Source: Nonomuraea basaltis (GTDB lineage Bacteria; Actinomycetota; Actinomycetes; Streptosporangiales; Streptosporangiaceae). From it: a stretch of 64,000 bases of DNA. Positions 1 to 7,481 of the stretch are shown one piece after another. The translations under genes were made by a program, and so were the position numbers. Location of the stretch: contig NZ_VCJS01000044.1 in the NCBI RefSeq assembly GCF_005893125.1, positions 1 through 64,000 on the forward strand, read 5' to 3'. The notes below the pieces were generated by a model, which was given only the letters and a program-made list of their open reading frames with translations, searched no databases and was not told the DNA's origin. Each line of letters starts with the position of its first letter. Within the stretch, counting starts at the first letter, position 1.

Positions 1-103
1 GGTCTCATGGTTTCGGAGCTCTTCTTATTTTTTTTTTCAAGCAGAAGACGGCATACGAGTTGTCTTAGGGTCTCGTGGGCTCGGAGATGTGTATAGGAGA
101 CAG
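1..103. other. Sequencing adapter (Illumina P7 plus Nextera read-2 / Tn5 mosaic end), not genomic
   Basis: Bases 38-59 match the first 22 bases of the Illumina P7 oligonucleotide. Ten bases resembling the last two P7 bases plus an 8-base index follow. The Nextera read-2 tail starts at 70 and ends in the 19-base Tn5 mosaic end at 85-103, with one mismatch at 96. Bases 2-18 look like an error-rich second copy of the same read-2 tail (14 of 17 match), followed by a T-rich run. The real insert begins at 104. This is untrimmed library sequence at the end of a draft contig. Translating it on the minus strand gives the LLYTSPSPRD-type peptide known as an adapter artefact in protein databases. Confidence 0.97.
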
Positions 104-232
104 GTCGTAGACGGCGGCCAGGGCCGCGTCCATCTGCACGTCGGCGCCCTGCAGGCCGCACCCGGTGCCGTCGGCGTCGCCGCCGCCCAGCACCAGCCGC
201 CACCTGCGCATGCGCTCATCGGCCTCGGTCAC
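104..232 (-). CDS. VWA domain protein, N-terminal fragment (operon gene 5), truncated by contig end
   Basis: A GTG at 232 overlaps the TGA of the upstream DUF5682 gene in a GTGA arrangement. It opens a frame starting MTEADERMRRWRLVLGG and continuing through a GTGCGLQGADVQMDAALAA-like stretch before hitting the adapter at 103. That start resembles the N-terminus of the VWA proteins that close MoxR/DUF5682 operons; the metal-binding VWA domain itself lies outside the window. A different frame over the same bases gives an adapter chimera and should be ignored. About 43 residues are visible. The family call rests on this short match and on operon order. Confidence 0.72.
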
Positions 233-2448
233 CGTTCAGTCCTCCCGATGATCGCCAGCACGGTCGCGGCGGCCGCCGCCGCGCGCCGCTCGTCCACGTC
301 CCGCTCCCCCTCCGCGCGTCCCGCCGACCGCAGGCGCTCGCCGACGGCCCTGCGCTCCGGTGCGGCGAAGCTCCCGAACGTGCGGCGCAGCAGCGGCAGC
401 ACGTCGGTGAACTGGTCGCCGGACAGCCCGGTGAGCCAGCCGTCCACCAGGTTGAGCAGGCGCGGGTCGTGCACCAGCAGCAGCCCGCCCCCGGCCAGGA
501 ACCCCTCCACCCAGGCCGCCGCCCTGGCCGGGGTCTGGCCGCGGGACATCGCCCTGGACATGCGGTCGCCCGCGTCGGCGAGCTCGCCGGAGTCCAGCAG
601 GATCCTGGTCAGCCGGCCCTCGATGAGGCCGTGCAGGTCCGGCCGGTCGCTGATGCCCCTGAGGGTGCCCAGCCACCGCGCCCGCGGCGCCGGACCGCCG
701 CCTTCGGCGGGCTCTCCGCCTGTGGCGCCGGGCGGGGATTCGGTGAGCAGGGCGACGGCCGCGTGCACCGCGTCCACGTGCTTGAGCACGCCGGCCGCCG
801 CGTCGTCGTCCAGCCCCGTCACCGCCACCGGCAGCCCGACGCAGATGCGGTCCAGCATCGACTCCACGATCGCCGCCAGGCCCTCGGCCGGGGTGCCGCG
901 GACGTCGCCGTACCGGTGGGCGCGGACCATCGCGGGCAGCGCCGCCATCAGGTGCGTGACGTCGGTGTCCAGCGCCGCCTTGGCCGACAGCGCCGCCAGC
1001 ACCTCGGGCAGCGCCTGCGGCAGCTCGGCCAGCAGACACTGCTCGACCAGCGACGTCAGATCCGCCAGCGCCGCCGCCTCGGTCCCCGCCAGATCCCTGG
1101 CGCGCTGCGCGGCGGCGGCGGCCACGGTGGTGCCCAGAGCGGCGTGCTCGATGAGCGCCAGATCGTGCTCTGGCCGCCACTGCAGCGTCCACGTCTCCCT
1201 GAACGTGCCCTTGCCGCGCGCCTGCCCCGGCGTGCCCCAGCCGACCTCGAGCAGCCGCAGCCGGTGCAGCAGGTGGCTGCGGTCGAGGTCGAGCGGCTTG
1301 CGCAGGTCGAGGTCGATCTCGCGGTCGAGCGCCTCCGGCTTGAGCTTCAGTTTCCGCTGCTGGTCGCGCAGGTCGCGCTGGAGCGGCACCATCGGCGTGC
1401 CGTCCGTGACGTGGCCGAGCCGGTCGCCGACGACCATGCGCCGCTGGACCAGCTCCACGGCCAGGTCGTCGCCCTCGCACAGCACGGCCCTGGCCGCCTC
1501 GGTGACCTCGCCGAGCCCGGCCAGGGGGCGGCCGCGCAGCGCGGCCAGGCTGTCCGCGAGGCGTACGGACTCGATGACGTGCGCCGACGACACCGCCAGG
1601 CCCTCGTCACGCAGCACGGCGGCCGCCTCGGCGAGCCACCGCTCCACGGGCCGGTCGGGGGCGCTGAACAGGTGGTGGTACCAGCCCGGCGAGGTGATCC
1701 CCGCGCCGTAGCCGCTCCGGGAGGCCAGCCGCCCGTACGTCCACGGCACCCACGTCAGCTCGGCCTTCACCTTGGGCAGGCCGCGCAGGATCGCGTTGTC
1801 GGCCGTGGCGGGGGGCAGCGGCCCGGCCAGCGCGGGCACGTGCCAGGCGCCGCAGATCACCACAATCCGTCCGTGGCCCTGCCTGAGGGCCGCGCGGAGG
1901 GTCTTGCGCATGTACGCCTCGCGCCTGGCCTCCCGCTCGTCCGGCTCGTAGCCCTCGCGCACGGCGGCCATGGCCTCGGCGATCACCTCGAAAGGCGTGT
2001 CGCCGCGGTGCTCGACCACGTCCTCCCACCAGCGTTCCGGGTCGTCGTATCCGGCGGCCGCGGCGAGCGAGCCGATGGGGTCGGCCCGCAGGTCCGGTGT
2101 TTCGTCATCGCGGTCGTCGGCAAGTGAATGGGCCGCAGGCAGGTCGCAGAAGCGCACCGGGATGCCGGCGGACGTGCCGTACAGGATGGCCTGCCACTCG
2201 GGCGAGAACGCGGCGAACGGCCAGAAGGCGGCGCGGGCGGGCGCCCCGGGCACGTGGGCGAGCAGCGCGACCGGCGGTTCGAGGTCAGGGGCCAGCGGGA
2301 TGAGCGGGTCGGCCTCTGGCGGGCCCTCGATGAGGATCGCGTCGGGGCGCAGGCGCTCCAGCTCCGCCCGCACGGCCCGCGCCGACCCCGGCCCGTGATG
2401 CCGCACCCCCAGGACGTACACGCTGTCTCTGTTTGTTCGCTCGCTCAT
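229..2448 (-). CDS. DUF5682 family protein (operon gene 4)
   Basis: This 739-residue protein starts with ATG at 2448 inside an ATGA overlap with the MoxR stop codon. The N-terminus (VYVLGVRHHGPGSARAV, then ILIEGPPEADPL) is characteristic of DUF5682, the family of E. coli YehM. A motif VICGAWHVPAL follows near residue 205. These His/Glu-containing motifs recall TraB/EreA-like putative hydrolase folds, but no catalytic activity has been shown and that link is my inference. No signal peptide or membrane segment is evident, so it should be cytosolic. It lies between a MoxR ATPase and a VWA protein, the usual context of this family. The family call is firm; the biochemical role is unknown. Confidence 0.9.
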   Translation of the reverse strand: MSERTNRDSVYVLGVRHHGPGSARAVRAELERLRPDAILIEGPPEADPLIPLAPDLEPPVALLAHVPGAPARAAFWPFAAFSPEWQAILYGTSAGIPVRFCDLPAAHSLADDRDDETPDLRADPIGSLAAAAGYDDPERWWEDVVEHRGDTPFEVIAEAMAAVREGYEPDEREARREAYMRKTLRAALRQGHGRIVVICGAWHVPALAGPLPPATADNAILRGLPKVKAELTWVPWTYGRLASRSGYGAGITSPGWYHHLFSAPDRPVERWLAEAAAVLRDEGLAVSSAHVIESVRLADSLAALRGRPLAGLGEVTEAARAVLCEGDDLAVELVQRRMVVGDRLGHVTDGTPMVPLQRDLRDQQRKLKLKPEALDREIDLDLRKPLDLDRSHLLHRLRLLEVGWGTPGQARGKGTFRETWTLQWRPEHDLALIEHAALGTTVAAAAAQRARDLAGTEAAALADLTSLVEQCLLAELPQALPEVLAALSAKAALDTDVTHLMAALPAMVRAHRYGDVRGTPAEGLAAIVESMLDRICVGLPVAVTGLDDDAAAGVLKHVDAVHAAVALLTESPPGATGGEPAEGGGPAPRARWLGTLRGISDRPDLHGLIEGRLTRILLDSGELADAGDRMSRAMSRGQTPARAAAWVEGFLAGGGLLLVHDPRLLNLVDGWLTGLSGDQFTDVLPLLRRTFGSFAAPERRAVGERLRSAGRAEGERDVDERRAAAAAATVLAIIGRTER

Positions 2449-3509
2449 GTGACCTCGCGGCACGCGCGGTAGAAGTCCCGCCAGTCCGAACGCTCCCGGA
2501 CCACGGTCTCCAGGTATTCCCGCCACACCACCCGGTCCGACACCGGCTCCTGCACCACCGCCCCCACGATCCCGGCGGCCACGTCGGCCGGGCGCAGCAC
2601 GCCGTCGCCGAAGTGGGCGGCCAGCGCGATGCCGTTGGTGAGCACCGAGATCGCCTCGGCCGTCGAGAGCGTGCCGCTCGGCGACTTGACCTTGGTGCGC
2701 CCGTCCTCGGTGACGCCCGCGCGCAGCTCCCGGAACACCGTCACCACGCGCCGGATCTCCGCTAGCCCCGTCGTCGTCTCGGGCAGCTCCAGCGCCCGGC
2801 CGAGCTGGGTGACGCGGCGCGCGACGATGTCCACCTCCTCCTGGGCGGTGGCCGGCACCGGCAGCACGACCGTGTTGAAGCGGCGGCGCAGCGCGCTGGA
2901 CAGCTCGTTGACGCCCCGGTCGCGGTCGTTGGCCGTGGCGATGACGTTGAAGCCCCGCTCGGCCTGCACCTCGCGGTTGAGCTCGGGGATCGGCAGCGTC
3001 TTCTCCGACAGGACGGTGATCAGGGCGTCCTGCACGTCGGACGGCATGCGGGTCAGCTCCTCGACGCGGGCGATGCGGCCCTCGGCCATCGCGCGCATCA
3101 CGGGCGACGGGGTCAGCGCCTCGATCGACGGGCCCTCGGCCAGCAGCCTGGCGTAGTTCCAGCCGTACCGGATGGCCTCCTCGGCCGTGCCGGCCGTGCC
3201 CTGCACGAGCAGCGTCGAGTCGCCGCTGACGGCGGCGGCCAGGTGCTCCGACAGCCACGTCTTGGCGGTGCCGGGCACGCCGAGCAGCAGCAGCGCGCGG
3301 TCGGTCGCCAGCGTGGCGACGGCGACCTCGACGATGCGCCGCGCGCCCACGTATTTGGGGGTGACCCGGTCGCCGTCGCCCAGGATGTACGTGGTGACGG
3401 CCCATGGCGAGAGCTTCCAGCCCGGCGGCCTGCGCCGGTCGTCGTCCTTGGCCAGGAGCGCCAGCTCCTCGGCGTACTGGTCTTCCGCGTGCGGGCGCAG
3501 AACGGTCAC
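2445..3509 (-). CDS. MoxR-family AAA+ ATPase (operon gene 3)
   Basis: This 354-residue AAA+ ATPase starts with GTG at 3509, preceded by a GAAGGAGA ribosome-binding site and overlapping the upstream stop as GTGA. Visible motifs are a Walker A variant (LLLGVPGTAKTWLSEHLA), an acidic motif 2 near RIARVEELTRMP, the ITVLSEKTLPIPELNRE segment typical of MoxR proteins, and sensor 1 in FNVIATANDRDRGVNELS. MoxR ATPases usually work with a VWA-domain partner as a chaperone-like pair that matures or remodels protein complexes. Here the partner would be the truncated VWA gene two positions downstream. It is the counterpart of E. coli YehL. The client protein is unknown. Confidence 0.92.
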   Translation of the reverse strand: MTVLRPHAEDQYAEELALLAKDDDRRRPPGWKLSPWAVTTYILGDGDRVTPKYVGARRIVEVAVATLATDRALLLLGVPGTAKTWLSEHLAAAVSGDSTLLVQGTAGTAEEAIRYGWNYARLLAEGPSIEALTPSPVMRAMAEGRIARVEELTRMPSDVQDALITVLSEKTLPIPELNREVQAERGFNVIATANDRDRGVNELSSALRRRFNTVVLPVPATAQEEVDIVARRVTQLGRALELPETTTGLAEIRRVVTVFRELRAGVTEDGRTKVKSPSGTLSTAEAISVLTNGIALAAHFGDGVLRPADVAAGIVGAVVQEPVSDRVVWREYLETVVRERSDWRDFYRACREVT

Positions 3510-4897
3510 GGGGTCTCCTTCGTCGGTCTCATGACCGAGGTGCGGGATGTCATTTCCGGTGATAGCTCCCTGTACATGTCGGCGCGGAACCGCAGCAGGG
3601 CGGCGACCTGCTGAATGGACTCGACCGGCGAGTAGCTCTCGGCCAGCGGGAACAGGGCCGGGTCGATGTGCTCGCCGGCCAGCTTGACCAGCTCGCCGAG
3701 GTTCCACGGCTGCGTGGTGGCCACCTTCACGATCTTTCGGAGCACGGCCGTGGCGAGTCCCTCGCGCCAGTGGGACGACACGCCGCCCAGCACCATGATC
3801 AGCTGGCTGTCCAGGTCGTGTTCGCGGACGAAGTCGGCGGCGAGCTCCTGCTGCTCGTCGGGCGGGAGCGACTCCAGGAGGTCGGCGATCGGGTCCCAGC
3901 CGAACATCGCGCGCGCCCACTCCGGGTCCTTCTGCAGTACGGCGGCGCGGACCCAGGCGGTCTTCACGTCGGCGTCCCAGTCGTGGATCCTCATCTGGAG
4001 CAGCCGGCCAGGCGAGTGACCCCAGACCGCGAGCGGGGCGCGGGCGATGATCTGCTGGAGCCACCAGGCGCGCTCGCCCAGGCCTCTGGGCGGTTTGGGG
4101 CGGACGCCGTCGCGTTCCATCGCCTTGTCGCACTCGTGGGGGGCTTCGATGGCGATGACGTTCCCGGCGATGGTCAGGCAGGCCCTCACGCGCTCGGCCA
4201 TGCGCCGGGACAGGCGCGAGCCGGGGAGGCGGGTGAGGAGGTTGGCGGCGGCCTGGCGCACCTCTCTGCGGCGGTCGTCCAGCGCCTCCTCCAGGAACGG
4301 CTCGTCGTCCATGCTCAGCCCGTCGGCCAGCGCCTCGACGAACTCGGCCCGATCGTCGGGCGTCTCGCGCTCCCACGTGCTCTCCAGCAGCTCCCGGGCC
4401 TGGGCGGGGTCGGCCGCCCTGAGGGCGCGCAGGTGCGCCAGCCGGTCGGCCGCGCCGCCCAGCTCCCACGTCTCACCCGTCGGCTCCTCCAGCAGGTAGG
4501 CCCACGCGGGGTTCTGCGCGGCCAGCCACCTGCCGCGCTGCCCGGCCAGCACGCCCAGGTGGACCCGGATCGAGCGGTCGCGGCGGCCGCGTTCGAGCAG
4601 CTCGGGCAGCACGTACGGGGGCACCCTGCGGCCGGTCTCCGCCGCCGCGGCCAGCCATTCGGGCAGCAACCTCTCGTGCTCACCGCCCATGATCCTCACC
4701 AGGCGCTCGGCCGCGCGCCGGGCGACGGCGGAACGCTCCTCCTCGGGCGCGGGCTCCGGCCGGGCGACCTCGATCGGCCGCCGCCCGGCCCGCCGCCTCG
4801 CCACCTCGACCGCCGCGTCCTCGAGCAGCGCGCCTTGGTACGGCCTGCGCTCGGTGCCCACGAGCGCCGCCGACGCCAGCTCCTCCCAGGTGCTCAA
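3506..4897 (-). CDS. DUF5691 family protein (operon gene 2)
   Basis: This 463-residue protein most likely starts at TTG 4897, because that codon overlaps the SWIM gene stop as TTGA and begins the family-typical STWEELASAALVGTERRPY. The rest is alpha-helical, with repeat-like stretches in the middle (for example DDRRREVRQAAANLLTRLPG) suggesting a HEAT-like solenoid scaffold; that is inference from composition. The family occurs almost only in this operon type. The last 18 or so residues (from about MTSRTSVMRPT) are encoded by a dispersed intergenic repeat also found at 45657-45718, so the native C-terminus may have been a little shorter. No enzymatic motif was found. Confidence 0.88.
   Translation of the reverse strand: MSTWEELASAALVGTERRPYQGALLEDAAVEVARRRAGRRPIEVARPEPAPEEERSAVARRAAERLVRIMGGEHERLLPEWLAAAAETGRRVPPYVLPELLERGRRDRSIRVHLGVLAGQRGRWLAAQNPAWAYLLEEPTGETWELGGAADRLAHLRALRAADPAQARELLESTWERETPDDRAEFVEALADGLSMDDEPFLEEALDDRRREVRQAAANLLTRLPGSRLSRRMAERVRACLTIAGNVIAIEAPHECDKAMERDGVRPKPPRGLGERAWWLQQIIARAPLAVWGHSPGRLLQMRIHDWDADVKTAWVRAAVLQKDPEWARAMFGWDPIADLLESLPPDEQQELAADFVREHDLDSQLIMVLGGVSSHWREGLATAVLRKIVKVATTQPWNLGELVKLAGEHIDPALFPLAESYSPVESIQQVAALLRFRADMYRELSPEMTSRTSVMRPTKETP
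3512..3559 (-). repeat. Dispersed intergenic repeat, copy A (carries a ribosome-binding site)
   Basis: Read on the minus strand, this stretch runs CCGGAAATGA ... GGTCATGAGACCG ACGAAGGAGACC and ends just before the moxR start. A second copy lies at 45657-45718. The 32 bases nearest the start codon match with three mismatches, and the outer part aligns with small gaps. It supplies the GAAGGAGA Shine-Dalgarno of the MoxR gene and also encodes the C-terminal tail of DUF5691. Confidence 0.6.
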
Positions 4898-6345
4898 AGG
4901 ATCACCGCCGTTCCGTCTTCGTCCCAGGTGGTCAGGGGGCGCAGGCCCTGCGGCGTCCATTCGGCGGCAACCGTCAGCGGGTGCCCTCCCGAGACGGCGA
5001 TCAGCCGCCAGGGATCGCGGGACCTGGGGTGCAGGGGAAGGCCGCCGATCGAGGCCCGCTCGGGCACCACCGCTTCCAGCACGAGCGGCCAGGACTCCGT
5101 CCACGGATCCTCGGCCAGCGCCCGGGCCACCTCGTCGAGCGCCTCCTCTGGCGACACACCCGGCGGCACGGCCGGATGCGGAGCAGCGGGCCGGCCGGCA
5201 GGCCCCGGCTCAGGGATCGTGCCGTGGCTGGAGACGAGGTCGGATGCGGGGATGGTGCCGTGGCGGGTGGCGACCAGGGCGCGCAGAGGGGCGGCACCCG
5301 GGTAGAAGGTCACGTCGGCGTCGATGACGGTGCCCGTGACCAGGGAGGCGTCCAAGGGCTGGCCCTGCGGGGCGAAGGAGAGGATCAGCGCCGGTCGTCC
5401 GGTGCGGCGGCCGCGGAGCCAGACGCGGCGGGCCGTCAGCCGGTCATGCTGCTCGTCGCGCCTGCCCAGCACGTCCCACAGGTCGCGGACCGCGGGCCTG
5501 GCCAGCACCTCTTCCCTGGTGACGGGGAAGCCGGCGCGGATCAGGACCGTCCGGGCCAGCGGGCCGGGCAGGTCGGCTCGCCGCCGGTAGGCGACGGCGA
5601 GCAAGTTGATCAGGGCGTATTCCTCCAGCAGCCGCCCCGGCCAGTTTTCCTCCGCACGCACCTGCGCCAGGCGGGAGACGATGCCCGCGACCCCGGGGGC
5701 CTGGGCGTCGATGAGCCGCTTGGCCAGGCCGTCCCATTCATGCTCGGCGACCCCTGCCAGGCCCTGGCGCACCTGGTCGGCCAGCCAGCGCTCCAGCTCC
5801 GCCAGCCCGGATGCGACGCGCGCATGGCGGACGGACTCCGCGCCGGCGACGGCGCCCCGCTTGCCGCCCGAACGCGCCGAAACCCCGACGCCACTTCGCC
5901 CGGCGTCGCCCTGCTCGGTGGCAGCGCCCTTGGCGGCCCCTTCGGCACGGTCGGCCTCGAGGCGGGCCGCGGCCTTGGCGGCGCGTTCGGCCCTCGTTTC
6001 CAGCCACTCCGTCACCCACTGCGGGGCCGCCTCCACCTCGGGCACCCCGTCGGCGGACCACATGAGCAGCAGCCCGAGCGCGTGCTTGCAGGGGAACTTC
6101 CGGCTCGGGCAACTGCACCGGTAAGCGGGCTCGGTCAGGTCGACGCAGGCCAGGTAGGGGTTGGCCCCGCTGCCCTTGCACGCGCCGTACAGGACCATGC
6201 CCGTCGTGCCGCGTAAGGACCATTTGCCGGGCACCGCCACCCCCTGGGCCGCCTTCTGCGAGGAGGCGTCGGGGGCGAGGGCGAGCACCTGATCACGGCT
6301 CCACCGTTCGATCACCTGCCGCAGACTAGCCACTCCGGCCGACAT
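4894..6345 (-). CDS. SWIM zinc-finger protein (operon gene 1)
   Basis: This 483-residue protein starts at ATG 6345. Its SWIM zinc-binding motif is visible as AYRCSCPSRKFPCKHALGLL, the CxCx(n)CxH pattern, at about residues 92-111. The motif follows a conserved YxGxxxG-like segment, GTTGMVLYGACKGSGANPY. SWIM domains bind zinc and mediate DNA or protein contacts. The middle is charged and Ala-rich; the C-terminal half (for example RRADLPGPLARTVLIRAGFPV) is conserved in these operon-associated proteins. It leads a set of tightly overlapping genes, so its promoter should lie in 6346-6473. An upstream in-frame ATG at 6459 would nearly abut the divergent cupin gene and lacks supporting homology. It corresponds to E. 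coli YehQ. Confidence 0.9.
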   Translation of the reverse strand: MSAGVASLRQVIERWSRDQVLALAPDASSQKAAQGVAVPGKWSLRGTTGMVLYGACKGSGANPYLACVDLTEPAYRCSCPSRKFPCKHALGLLLMWSADGVPEVEAAPQWVTEWLETRAERAAKAAARLEADRAEGAAKGAATEQGDAGRSGVGVSARSGGKRGAVAGAESVRHARVASGLAELERWLADQVRQGLAGVAEHEWDGLAKRLIDAQAPGVAGIVSRLAQVRAEENWPGRLLEEYALINLLAVAYRRRADLPGPLARTVLIRAGFPVTREEVLARPAVRDLWDVLGRRDEQHDRLTARRVWLRGRRTGRPALILSFAPQGQPLDASLVTGTVIDADVTFYPGAAPLRALVATRHGTIPASDLVSSHGTIPEPGPAGRPAAPHPAVPPGVSPEEALDEVARALAEDPWTESWPLVLEAVVPERASIGGLPLHPRSRDPWRLIAVSGGHPLTVAAEWTPQGLRPLTTWDEDGTAVIL

Positions 6346-6473
6346 TTCGCGGCGAGCCCGGGAACCGATCTGCCGACGGTCACCTCCGTCCCGGACAGAC
6401 GAGCAGCGGAGGCGCTGGATGCCCTCGGGGGGCGACCAACCTTGTCCTGAAATTTCCACCTAAACTCGGCCAC

Positions 6474-7019
6474 GTGGAGCTGAAGATCTACCCCGACGGC
6501 CCGTCCGTACAAGTCGCCGACGAGGCCGCGGCCCTGGCCAGCCCGCTGGACGGGCAGCTCGTCCTCGACGGCACCCGCTTCCTGCGCAGGGACGTGGCGG
6601 GCGCCCCGGTGGCGTTCGTCGAGCGACCGCCCGTCGCCGCGGCGCTCGACCTTCTCCCGCACCCGGAGGGCGGCTGGTTCCGCGAGACCTGGCGGTCGGC
6701 GGTGACGTTCCGGCCGGACGGGTACGAGGGGCCGCGGGCCAGCGCCACCGGCATCTACTTCCTGCTGCAACCGGGCGAGGAGTCGGTGCCGCACATGGTC
6801 AGGTCGGACGAGGTGTGGCTGTGGCACCGCGGCGGCCCCCTGACCCTGACCGTCGGGGACGCCACGGTGACGCTCGGCCCGCAGGTGGAGGACGGTCACG
6901 TGCCGCAGGCGGTCGTGCCGGGTGGGGTCTGGCAGTCGGCCCGCCCGGCGGGCGCCGAGCCGGTGCTGGTGAGCTGCGTCGTGTCACCGGGCTTCGATTT
7001 CGCCGACTTCACCGCATAG
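6474..7019 (+). CDS. Cupin DUF985 (Cupin_5) family protein
   Basis: This 181-residue cupin starts with GTG at 6474. The family core is visible: LLPHPEGGWFRETWRS opens the domain, FLLQPGEESVPHMVRSDEVW contains the metal-site His/Glu region, and GGVWQSARP with SCVVSPGFDFADF closes it. Members bind ligands or metals in a beta-barrel, and most have no assigned substrate. The gene is divergent from the SWIM operon with about 128 bases between starts, so the two may share a control region. No signal peptide is seen. The family assignment is secure; the function is unknown. Confidence 0.88.
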   Translation: MELKIYPDGPSVQVADEAAALASPLDGQLVLDGTRFLRRDVAGAPVAFVERPPVAAALDLLPHPEGGWFRETWRSAVTFRPDGYEGPRASATGIYFLLQPGEESVPHMVRSDEVWLWHRGGPLTLTVGDATVTLGPQVEDGHVPQAVVPGGVWQSARPAGAEPVLVSCVVSPGFDFADFTA

Positions 7020-7140
7020 TCCCGCGGTTTATCCATCAGCCGGAACATGTCGGCGAGCGACCCCGGACCGCGCAGCAGGCCCCGGCCCAGGACGAGTTCC
7101 CGCATAGTTTCACCGGGCCGTGAGCGGGCAGCCGTGTGCC

Positions 7141-7410
7141 ATGAAAGCCAAAGAATGGACCGTGCGAATTCAGCTGACCGAGGACGGCGACGACACCTCG
7201 GCGCGAGCGGCGTTGACCACGGACGACGGCATCGAGGTGACGGGGGCCGGGCGCGCTCGCCGCAACCCGTCGGACCCGGCGGTGCCGGAGATCGGGGACG
7301 AGCTGGCGGCCGCGCGGGCGCTCGCTGACCTGGCCGAAAGCCTGGCGGTCAGCGCCCGGCGGGACATCGCGGGCTCGGCGGACTCGCCCGCCCAGAACCG
7401 CTCATGGTGA
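7141..7410 (+). CDS. DUF1876 domain protein (dsRBD-like fold)
   Basis: This 89-residue protein shows the complete DUF1876 pattern. It begins MKAKEWTVRIQLTEDGDD, has ARAALTTDDGIEVTGAGRARR in the middle and ends with VPEIGDELAAARALADLA. The family is almost confined to actinobacteria and adopts a double-stranded-RNA-binding-like fold; no activity is established. ATG 7141 fits family length better than the in-frame GTG at 7120. It stands alone between a cupin and a hydrolase. Confidence 0.88.
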   Translation: MKAKEWTVRIQLTEDGDDTSARAALTTDDGIEVTGAGRARRNPSDPAVPEIGDELAAARALADLAESLAVSARRDIAGSADSPAQNRSW

Positions 7411-7481
7411 ATACATTATACCATAAATAGCTAAATAACGCACTTTTTACTAACGCGCCTGAATTCGGTAAATTGACGGCC
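7411..7481 (+). promoter_or_regulatory. AT-rich promoter region of the alpha/beta hydrolase gene
   Basis: Bases 7411-7460 are strikingly AT-rich for this genome, with TACATTATACCATAAATAGC and a TAAATA direct repeat at spacing 2. The patch lies directly upstream of the hydrolase start at 7482 and most likely holds its promoter and perhaps an operator. No exact -35/-10 pair can be fixed. Confidence 0.4.

Noticed and set aside
37..219. A 60-codon minus-strand frame ending LLYTSPSPRD-type sequence.
   Set aside because: It is an adapter-genome chimera; the authentic reading of 104-232 is in another frame.
89..2127. Long plus-strand open frames opposite the DUF5682 gene.
   Set aside because: They are Arg/Ser/Ala-rich antisense shadows of a high-GC gene with no recognisable domain and no ribosome-binding site.
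229..3405. A single 1058-codon open frame joining DUF5682 to upstream sequence.
   Set aside because: Its first 319 codons are the moxR gene read in the wrong frame. The real DUF5682 start is ATG 2448, overlapping the moxR stop.
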